13,492 nucleotides of DNA from JBKHHU01 sp046539045. Its GTDB lineage: Bacteria > Planctomycetota > Phycisphaerae > SM23-33. The stretch covers positions 1 through 13,492 of the forward strand of contig JBKHHU010000090.1 in the NCBI GenBank assembly GCA_046539045.1, read 5' to 3'. The position numbers and the translations under genes were made by a program. How positions within the stretch are numbered: position 1 is the first letter of the stretch; the number at the start of each line of letters is the position of its first letter. The notes beneath the pieces are model-generated. The model searched no databases and was not told the origin of the DNA. It saw only the letters and a list, made by a program, of their open reading frames with translations. Below are positions 1 to 6,294 of this stretch, one piece after another.

Positions 1-585
1 GAACCACTGGCGATGAACTTGACCGTCAATGCCGGTTTCATCCCAGCCGACGTGTGGGTTCACGACCCGGTGCGTGGCGGCGGGCGGATCATCGGCGAGG
101 GGTGTCACTTTATCGACCTTCTGGCGTATCTTGCCGACAGCAAAGTCGCTTCGGTAGCGGCCCACCAGATGGGCAGCGGCGTGGCTGTCAAAGAAGACAA
201 GATGTCGATTTCGCTCGGCTTCGAGGACGGGTCGGTCGGCACGGTGAACTACTTCGGGAACGGCTCCAAGGCCTACCCGAAGGAGACGCTGGAAGTCTTC
301 AGCGATCAGCGTGTGATTCGCATGGACAATTTCCGGAAGACCACGGGCTATGGCGTGAGCGGGTTCAAGAAGTTCAAGACCTCCCGACAGGACAAAGGGC
401 ACGCAGCCGAGTTCGCCACATTCTGTCGGCGGATCGCCGAGGGAGGCCAGCCGCTGATCCCTCTGGATGACCTGGTTAATGTAACGCTGGCCAGTCTGGC
501 GGCCATGGACGCCGCGGCAGAGCGTCGCACAATCGTTCTGGATGATGAGTATTCGGAAGTCGCTGTCGAAGCCAGTGCGGAGTAA
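1..585 (+). CDS. Gfo/Idh/MocA-type oxidoreductase, C-terminal part (5' end outside window)
   Basis: The frame is open from base 1 (first codons read E-P-L-A-M) to a TAA at 583-585, so the gene begins upstream of the window. About 194 codons are visible. The segment GGGRIIGEGCHFIDLL, about 25-40 residues in, is the typical motif of the C-terminal domain of Gfo/Idh/MocA NAD(P)-dependent sugar oxidoreductases; the His and Asp of CHFID lie at the substrate site in this family. The best match I recall is the C-terminal half of the bi-domain oxidoreductases (zinc-type dehydrogenase fused to Gfo/Idh) found in polysaccharide clusters next to heparinase-like and WbuB-like genes, but the N-terminal half cannot be seen, so a plain Gfo/Idh dehydrogenase is also possible. 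The likely role is oxidation or epimerisation of a nucleotide sugar or glycan residue in the cytoplasm. The glycosyltransferase starts 37 bases downstream, probably in the same operon. Confidence 0.82.
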   Translation, partial: EPLAMNLTVNAGFIPADVWVHDPVRGGGRIIGEGCHFIDLLAYLADSKVASVAAHQMGSGVAVKEDKMSISLGFEDGSVGTVNYFGNGSKAYPKETLEVFSDQRVIRMDNFRKTTGYGVSGFKKFKTSRQDKGHAAEFATFCRRIAEGGQPLIPLDDLVNVTLASLAAMDAAAERRTIVLDDEYSEVAVEASAE

Positions 586-622
586 CGAGTTGCCGGCTGG
601 GAGCGAATAGGGAAAGAGTTTC

Positions 623-1852
623 ATGCACGTAGTTTACATCCACCAGTATTTCACCACGCCCGATCAGAAGGGCGGCACCCGCAGCTACGAGATGGCCCGG
701 CGCCTCGTTCAGGCAGGGCATCGCGTGACCATGATCGGCGGAACGACTGATCTGATTGGCGTGGATGCGTCGGCCGGGGGGACGAAGCGGGAACAGGTCG
801 ACGGGATCGACGTAATCCGCATCCTGGAACCGTACTCCAACGCGATGAGCTTCGGCCGGCGGTGGATGACCTTCCTCAAATTCGCGCGGAAAGCATACAA
901 GGTGGCGCGCACGCTTGAGGATGTGGATCTGGTGTTCGCAACGTCCACGCCTCTGACGGTCGGCGATCCAGGCAGGAAGGCGGCCCGGTATCACAAGTGC
1001 CCCTTCGTGTTTGAGGTCCGCGACCTCTGGCCGGAATTGCCGATTGCGATGGGTCTGGTGGGCAATCCGCTGATCAAGATGTATCTGAAGCGGATGGAAT
1101 TACGGGCGTATCGGGCGGCCGACCGCATCGTGGCCCTGGCTCCGGGGATCAAGCAGGGCATCTGCCAGACGGGCTATCCGGAGGACCGGGTGGCCATGAT
1201 CCCCAACAGTTCGGATGTTGACCTGTTCAAACCGGCCGAGAGCAATGAAGAGGTGGATCAGGATCCGCGTTTCGGCCGGCCCGGCGACTTTCGTCTGACG
1301 TTCACGGGTGCCCACGGACTGGCCAACGGTCTGGACGCGGTGCTCGATGCGATCGGCATCCTGAAGCAGCGCAATGTTGAGGGTGTGAGGTTCGTTTTCA
1401 TCGGCAACGGCGGGCTGAAACCGCACCTCCAGCAGCGGGCAAAGGACGAAGGGCTGGATGACTACATCTCCTGGATCGATCCGATCAAGAAGAAGGAGCT
1501 GGCGCGGATCCTTCCGCAGATGGACGCGGGGATGACGATCCTGAAGAACGTCCCGGCCTTTTATCGAGGCACGAGCCCGAACAAGTTCTTCGATTACCTC
1601 GCGTGCGGCCTGCCGATTTTGAACAACTATCCCGGCTGGGTCGGGGAATACATCGAAGAGGCGAAGTGCGGAAAGGTGGTCCCCCCGGACGATCCCGAAG
1701 CCTTCGCCGATGCGGTGACGGATCTGATGCGGGGCAAAGAGGAACTCCCAGCCATGGGGGCCAACGCCCGTCGACTGGCCGAGCAGGAGTTTTCACGAGA
1801 CCTGCTGGGGCGCCAATTCGTAGAGGTGCTGGAGGAGGCGGCTCGCAGCTAG
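623..1852 (+). CDS. Glycosyltransferase family 4 (WbuB-like)
   Basis: A 409-residue GT-B-fold retaining glycosyltransferase, the usual size for GT4. The N-terminal Rossmann half opens with MHVVYIHQYF and the GGTR loop at residues 17-20. The motif FEVRDLWPELP (130-140) is characteristic of WbuB/WcaI-like GT4 enzymes that act on amino or deoxy sugars. The C-terminal half carries the donor-binding FVFIGNGG (257-264) and SPNKFFDYLACGLPIL (318-333), the GT4 version of the nucleotide-sugar-binding EX7E region. No signal peptide is seen, so it is a cytosolic or peripheral enzyme transferring a sugar from an NDP donor to a lipid-linked glycan. The ATG is preceded by AGGGAAAG about 8 bases upstream. 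It follows the oxidoreductase on the same strand and ends 13 bases before the end of the converging GNAT gene. Donor and acceptor cannot be deduced. Confidence 0.9.
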   Translation: MHVVYIHQYFTTPDQKGGTRSYEMARRLVQAGHRVTMIGGTTDLIGVDASAGGTKREQVDGIDVIRILEPYSNAMSFGRRWMTFLKFARKAYKVARTLEDVDLVFATSTPLTVGDPGRKAARYHKCPFVFEVRDLWPELPIAMGLVGNPLIKMYLKRMELRAYRAADRIVALAPGIKQGICQTGYPEDRVAMIPNSSDVDLFKPAESNEEVDQDPRFGRPGDFRLTFTGAHGLANGLDAVLDAIGILKQRNVEGVRFVFIGNGGLKPHLQQRAKDEGLDDYISWIDPIKKKELARILPQMDAGMTILKNVPAFYRGTSPNKFFDYLACGLPILNNYPGWVGEYIEEAKCGKVVPPDDPEAFADAVTDLMRGKEELPAMGANARRLAEQEFSRDLLGRQFVEVLEEAARS

Positions 1853-1865
1853 AATGAGTTTCCCG

Positions 1866-2468
1866 TCAGGTGTCGATCGTGTAGATGTTCATGGGCAAAC
1901 CGTGGTGTTCGGTCTGCAGGCTGAGCGTGAACCCGCACGATCTATAGAACTGGTTCGCTCTATCATTCCCTGCCCAGACGGCGACCCGAACCTGCTCAAT
2001 CCCGCGGGTCCTGAAGGTTTCGAGAGCCGCAGCCATCAACTTCTTGCCCACACCGAGCCCGCGAGCTTCGGCGGAGACCGCTATGCTGAGGATCTCGGCT
2101 GAGGGCAGTTCGGCGGTTTGCTTGGGGTACCGAAGGGTATGGAGCATCCGCTTGACCACAGAGGGTCGAACCAGATGCCTGGCCAGCGGCAGTGCCATCA
2201 ACAGACCTCGCCTGAGCAGGGCTTCCCTGTACAACGAACCGGTGCTGCTGCTGCAGGCGATAAAGCCGCGAACCGGCTGGCCGGTCTCCCGGTAGACGTG
2301 TCCGAAACCGGAGGGGGAAGAGGGGATAGCCTTGTAAAGCTGCACAAGGAACCGCTTTCCCAGGCTGGAGAGGAACCCTGTGTCTATGCCTTGACGGTGC
2401 AGTTCCGCCACCTCAGAGGCATCCGACTTTCGCATCGGGTGAATGTAATCAGTGCTTTCTGGCTTCAC
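1866..2468 (-). CDS. GNAT-family N-acetyltransferase
   Basis: Called at 200 aa from the GTG at 2466-2468, not from the ATG at 2567. The GTG has a strong AGGAGG seven bases upstream, lies 25 bases after the heparinase-like gene, and puts the conserved GNAT opening (IHPMRKSDASEVAEL) near residue 9; the longer frame would add 33 residues unlike the family and overlap the upstream gene. Motif A, with the acetyl-CoA pyrophosphate loop RGLGVG, is at residues 136-141 after the strand ILSIAVS. The C-terminal motif GNDRANQFYRSCGF is at 167-180. As the last gene of an operon with sugar aminotransferases and a dehydratase, it probably acylates the amino group of a UDP-amino sugar, as WecD and PseH do. 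The substrate is inferred only from context. It could instead be an unrelated GNAT. Confidence 0.85.
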   Translation of the reverse strand: MKPESTDYIHPMRKSDASEVAELHRQGIDTGFLSSLGKRFLVQLYKAIPSSPSGFGHVYRETGQPVRGFIACSSSTGSLYREALLRRGLLMALPLARHLVRPSVVKRMLHTLRYPKQTAELPSAEILSIAVSAEARGLGVGKKLMAAALETFRTRGIEQVRVAVWAGNDRANQFYRSCGFTLSLQTEHHGLPMNIYTIDT

Positions 2469-2475
2469 AGTGGAT

Positions 2476-2481
2476 CCTCCT
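2476..2481 (-). promoter_or_regulatory. Ribosome binding site deciding the GNAT start
   Basis: Reads AGGAGG on the minus strand, seven bases upstream of the GTG at 2466-2468. It is the best Shine-Dalgarno match in the operon and supports the short GNAT form over the longer frame from ATG 2567. Confidence 0.75.
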
Positions 2482-2493
2482 GTTGGTCCCACT

Positions 2494-4494
2494 CTAACCT
2501 GCTGAAGCACGAGGTTCTGAGGGAGGCCCGATGGCGATCTCGGTCCGGAATAGCACGGGCAGTTCACAGTTCGCTTCAGCGATCAGCATCGGAACAGTTG
2601 TTCGCTCCGCATAGTACAACGATTCCTCCGTCTGGCTGATCTGGCCGATCTCGGTGCCGTTGAGCTGCAGCCCGACCCGCAACTTGGTGTCCGCGACAGA
2701 TGCAGCCCATCCGTTCGGCACCCGGTGCCATTCGGCGGGGGCGAGTCGCCAACGGAGAGTGACGCCATGCTTGCCGGTTCCCGAGAGTTCATCTGAGACG
2801 ACCCATCGATCCTGCTGAAGTTCTATGGATCTTTGATGAACGACCTTGCCCGGAAGCCGCATGTATCCCAGATGTCGGCCGGCGAATTGTATGCCATCGT
2901 CTGTCTCGGTAAAGCGGTCCACCTCGGCTTCAGGCCAGTGGAACCAGAGGAACCTTGGGCCTTTAGCCATCTGCTCTGCGCCGTCAACCTGTACGGTGTT
3001 GTGAGCTGCCGTGCTGTAGAAGAAGCTCTGCCAAGGCTCGCTGCAGTTATACATATAGGAGCCTCCGTCGCGCAGGAGGTTTATCCCGCGGTACCAGAGA
3101 TCAACATGCAGCATGTCGCACTGGCTGGGCCGGTCGCGATAGGTGTGGCAACGCGTCATGCACCACGAGTCCTCACCGCGGAGAATGTAGTAGCCGCCGC
3201 TGTCGGCGCGGAAAGAGCTTCCCGGCTCTCTCGCTACGGGTCCGTCCTGCTCGGCCTGTCCGAACAGCCATAGCCGCTTTTCATCCCACGGTCCGGGCTC
3301 AAACGGCAATTCGCCCAAGTTGTGGTAGATCGCCGCCTGGACCGTGGGCCGGTAGTCCAGATAGTCCGAGCATGATAGTGGCAGCACGTTGGCACCGTCG
3401 TTGGCCCCATAGTTGGGCACTCGTCCCGATCGGAAGTCTGTCATTTCCAGCAGCCAGTCGGAGGCCAACTGCAGCCGGTTCCCGATGGCTTCAGGTAAGG
3501 GGTGATCTGAAAGCTCGCTCAGCCGCACGGCCCAGAGCAGGTCGTCGAGCATCACGCGATGGTAGTTCATGCTGTGCTGCACGTAAGATCCGTCGGGGTA
3601 GATCTGTCGCTTGACCTCCGCAGCAAGTATGCGGGTTCCGCTCCTCCGCCACCTTTCGGCAGGCATCAGTTCGCTGAACAACAGGCCGATGGTGAGCAGG
3701 GCGGTCGCTTCGCTGATGGCGTGGTTGTTCTTCTGGCTGCGCGCGTAGTTGATGTTGGATTCGATATGACGCCCGGTCTGCCATGCCAGCCGGGCCGCCG
3801 TATAGAGCCGTTCTGGTGTCGCAGCGGCGCTGGGCATGGTTACCGTGGAGGCGAAAAGGATTGCCATAAGGCGAAAGGTCATCTCCTGACCGCACTGCCA
3901 ATTCACGGACATCTGCGGCGGGTTCTGATCCACCCACGCATCGAACATCTCCCAGAAGGCGTTGGCCCACCTTTCATCCCCGTCTCGGGCGTAGGCTCTG
4001 CCCAGGTAGTACGCCAGACTGAAGCGGGACGCCTCCCAGACCAGCTTTATGTCTGCGCCTCCGCCCAAAGAATCCGGCGAGTCCAGCCAGTGCTCGCCTG
4101 CAGACCAATGCAGGCCATTCTTTGGATCTTTGCTGAAGTCGGGCGGCCAGCCAAGATCGCCGTACCAGTGGCTGAACATCAGGTACTGTCCCTCCAAAGC
4201 CTTTTCGCACACCTTCACAACGTGCTGCTCCCACTGAGAATCCGTGCTGACGGATCCAAGGCTGCTGGGCGAAGGGACGGGAAAAAACCGCGCACTTCTA
4301 TCGTTCCACAGATCCGGCTGGTTTTCCGCGGGCGCGCCACCGGCAAGCAGGAACTCCTCGTCGCTGAATCGCTCAACGGCCAGTCGCTTCCGAAGCCAGC
4401 CTCTTCTGACACGGCAGGCCTGTAGAAGCCTGCGGGGAACGTTGTCCCACCCGACTCCTTTCGCGATCCAGTATGCTTTGGCCAGAGGATTCAC
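2494..4494 (-). CDS. Heparinase II/III-like protein (polysaccharide lyase family fold)
   Basis: A 666-residue protein with the two-part layout of heparinase II/III-like enzymes: an alpha/alpha toroid (about 80-400) followed by a beta-sandwich (about 425-660). Visible family motifs are SQKNNHAISEA (253-263), PDGSYVQHSMNYHR (300-313), GANDGA (363-368), QCDMLHVDLWYRG (458-470) and AHNTVQVDG (497-505). In lyases of this fold the Asn-His pair and a Tyr take part in catalysis; N257/H258 and Y311 are candidates here, by motif position only. There is no signal peptide, unlike secreted alginate or heparin lyases. The same type of gene recurs in capsule and exopolysaccharide clusters, where it may trim or modify a uronic-acid-containing glycan. 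The start is GTG, directly after the TAA of the upstream aminotransferase, with GAGGGA nine bases ahead, which suggests translational coupling. Substrate is unknown and activity is not proven. Confidence 0.88.
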   Translation of the reverse strand: MNPLAKAYWIAKGVGWDNVPRRLLQACRVRRGWLRKRLAVERFSDEEFLLAGGAPAENQPDLWNDRSARFFPVPSPSSLGSVSTDSQWEQHVVKVCEKALEGQYLMFSHWYGDLGWPPDFSKDPKNGLHWSAGEHWLDSPDSLGGGADIKLVWEASRFSLAYYLGRAYARDGDERWANAFWEMFDAWVDQNPPQMSVNWQCGQEMTFRLMAILFASTVTMPSAAATPERLYTAARLAWQTGRHIESNINYARSQKNNHAISEATALLTIGLLFSELMPAERWRRSGTRILAAEVKRQIYPDGSYVQHSMNYHRVMLDDLLWAVRLSELSDHPLPEAIGNRLQLASDWLLEMTDFRSGRVPNYGANDGANVLPLSCSDYLDYRPTVQAAIYHNLGELPFEPGPWDEKRLWLFGQAEQDGPVAREPGSSFRADSGGYYILRGEDSWCMTRCHTYRDRPSQCDMLHVDLWYRGINLLRDGGSYMYNCSEPWQSFFYSTAAHNTVQVDGAEQMAKGPRFLWFHWPEAEVDRFTETDDGIQFAGRHLGYMRLPGKVVHQRSIELQQDRWVVSDELSGTGKHGVTLRWRLAPAEWHRVPNGWAASVADTKLRVGLQLNGTEIGQISQTEESLYYAERTTVPMLIAEANCELPVLFRTEIAIGPPSEPRASAG

Positions 4495-5673
4495 TTACTT
4501 CTGTCCCTCGCTGCCGTTGGTCCCGCTGTTTTCCAGCGACTGTATGAAGGCGACCGTACGCCGGGCCGTGTTGGAATTGGCTCTGGGATGTGTCGGAAGG
4601 TTCACCACTTCCCGGCACGCTTCCTCGGCCACGGGGCACATGCCGTCACGATAGCCATATTTCTCCATCGGAGTCTCCATCGGATGGAGAGGACACTCGA
4701 ACCATGTTCCCAGCTCAACGTAAGCGGATGGCGCTTCGGTAACGGCTCTGGCTTTGTCGGATATGCGCAACGGGTAACGTACGAGAACGGGATCCATGTG
4801 GCTCTGAATATTCGGCAGGTCCCAGCCGCTTTCACGAAGCAACTGGTCGTACAGCTGCGCCATCTCGCGGCGATGCGTGAGATTCCTCTCCAATTGCCCC
4901 AGCTGTCTCAGCCCTGCGCGCGCTTGGCCCGGCCCCATGCTCGTGAAGAACCCGGCGGGGATAGCGGGGTCAAACTCCGCGGTGCTGCTGGAGCCGACAA
5001 CGATGCCTTTCCGCGTCAACCAACGGAACAGCCTGGTCGCTGTGGCGTTTGTTTTCGGGTAGATAGCCGCTCGATACACCAGCCGCTGCATTGCCAGCAG
5101 CCGGGCTTGCCGGGGGGACGGTTCCTCCATCTCCCGCTCGCACAGCTCTTCTATGGCAGCCGCCAAGCTTGAGTCAGATGTTGCCGCCACACCACCGATC
5201 CCGGTGGTAAACGGCTTGTTCCACTGGAACGACCAGTAGGCGGCGTGGCCGAACGTGCCGCAAAGTTTGCCTTTGTATCTGCTTCCCAGGGCCAGGCAAC
5301 AGTCTTCCAGTACCGGGATGCCGTGGCGGCCGGCTACCGCCAGAATGTCGTCCATCTCACACGGGTAGCCGTAGGTGTGCTGGGCGATGATCGCTCTCGT
5401 GCGAGAGCTGATTTTCTCCTCCAGCCGCTCGGGCCGAATGTTGTAGGTCACCGGGTCGATATCGGCGTATACCGGTGTCGCGCCCAGGTACATGATCGGG
5501 TTCACGTTCATGACACACGTGTAGCCGGGCAGGATGATCTCGTCACCCTCCTGAATCCCCATCGCCCTGAGGATCGCGTAGAGTGCCACGCGTCCTTTCC
5601 AGGTCGCCTTGGCGTACTCGTGCCCGATCTGCTGTGCGAACGCACGCTCGAATTCCTGCACTACCGGATTCAT
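4495..5673 (-). CDS. DegT/DnrJ/EryC1/StrS aminotransferase (PLP-dependent)
   Basis: A 392-residue fold-type-I PLP enzyme of the sugar aminotransferase family, full length. The PLP-binding Lys is K153 in FQWNKPFTTGIGG, and the Asp that pairs with the pyridine nitrogen is D124 in VLEDCCLALGS. GDEIILPGYTC (43-53) and ATPVYADIDPVTYN (65-78) are standard family motifs. The N-terminal cofactor loop reads TWKGRVALYAIL instead of the usual SGTxALHLAL, which places it in a divergent subgroup. Expected reaction: glutamate-dependent amination of a 4-keto (or 3-keto) nucleotide sugar in the cytoplasm; in some relatives the role may differ. The ATG has GAGGAG six bases upstream and overlaps the stop of the sugar transferase gene by four bases (ATGA). 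The exact sugar cannot be told from sequence. Confidence 0.88.
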   Translation of the reverse strand: MNPVVQEFERAFAQQIGHEYAKATWKGRVALYAILRAMGIQEGDEIILPGYTCVMNVNPIMYLGATPVYADIDPVTYNIRPERLEEKISSRTRAIIAQHTYGYPCEMDDILAVAGRHGIPVLEDCCLALGSRYKGKLCGTFGHAAYWSFQWNKPFTTGIGGVAATSDSSLAAAIEELCEREMEEPSPRQARLLAMQRLVYRAAIYPKTNATATRLFRWLTRKGIVVGSSSTAEFDPAIPAGFFTSMGPGQARAGLRQLGQLERNLTHRREMAQLYDQLLRESGWDLPNIQSHMDPVLVRYPLRISDKARAVTEAPSAYVELGTWFECPLHPMETPMEKYGYRDGMCPVAEEACREVVNLPTHPRANSNTARRTVAFIQSLENSGTNGSEGQK

Positions 5674-6281
5674 CCCTGTCTCCTCAGAGCACCGGAGATC
5701 ACGACGGATGCCGTCTTGACCATCAATCTGGCGTCCTTACCGAAACTGGCTTGCCGGACGTAGTCCTGGTACATATCCAACTTCCTGGGGAGGATTTCGT
5801 TGCTGTACGTCTGCTCCGGGTCGTCCGAACAGGCAAGTAGCTCTTCCTCGTTTCGGAACTCGATGGATGCCGGGTCGGTAATCCCCGGCCGGACCTTATG
5901 GACCTCAGCCCATCGGTCCGGATAGACCTCCACCCACTTCCTTACCTCCGGACGGGGACCGACGAATGACATTTCGCCTTTGAACACGTTGATCAGCTGG
6001 GGCAGTTCGTCGATCTTGGTCTTGCGCAGGATACGGCCGATCCAGGTGACTCTGCTGCTGTCTCCGGCATCGAAGGACCCTTTTTCGGCTTCCCGCTGAA
6101 CTCGCATCGAACGGAATTTCAGGATCCGGAAATCCCGCCCATCCTTGCCGACCCGAACCTGTTTGAACAGAGCGGGCCCCGGGTCGCTGATCCAGATCAG
6201 CACGGCGATCAACAACAGGAAAGGCCACAGGAACAATAGCGCGATTCCCGAAAGGATGAAGTCGAACAAACGTTTGAGCAC
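5670..6281 (-). CDS. Small initiating phosphoglycosyl transferase (PglC/WcaJ C-terminal type)
   Basis: A 203-residue monotopic phosphoglycosyl transferase consisting only of the catalytic bacterial sugar transferase domain, without the long N-terminal membrane region of WbaP or WcaJ. Residues 8-30 form one hydrophobic segment broken by P20, matching the re-entrant membrane helix known for PglC. Core motifs are KFRSM (55-59), KIDELPQLINV (89-99) with the catalytic D91-E92 pair, GEMSFVGPRP (102-111) and RPGITD (131-136). It would transfer a phospho-sugar from a UDP-sugar to undecaprenyl phosphate on the inner membrane face, starting the repeat unit. Small enzymes of this kind often use UDP-N,N'-diacetylbacillosamine or related sugars, which suits the dehydratase and aminotransferases here. 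The start is GTG, with GGAG eight bases upstream; it lies 13 bases after the fused aminotransferase gene and overlaps the next gene by four bases. Confidence 0.92.
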   Translation of the reverse strand: MLKRLFDFILSGIALLFLWPFLLLIAVLIWISDPGPALFKQVRVGKDGRDFRILKFRSMRVQREAEKGSFDAGDSSRVTWIGRILRKTKIDELPQLINVFKGEMSFVGPRPEVRKWVEVYPDRWAEVHKVRPGITDPASIEFRNEEELLACSDDPEQTYSNEILPRKLDMYQDYVRQASFGKDARLMVKTASVVISGALRRQG

Positions 6282-6294
6282 AGGCCGTTCTCCA

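Noticed and set aside
2469..2567. Longer GNAT start at ATG 2567
   Set aside because: Adds 33 residues unlike the family, overlaps the heparinase-like gene and ignores the AGGAGG placed for GTG 2468.
3559..4425. 288-residue plus-strand open frame opposite the heparinase-like gene
   Set aside because: Antisense shadow of a gene with many conserved motifs; no domain or credible start site.
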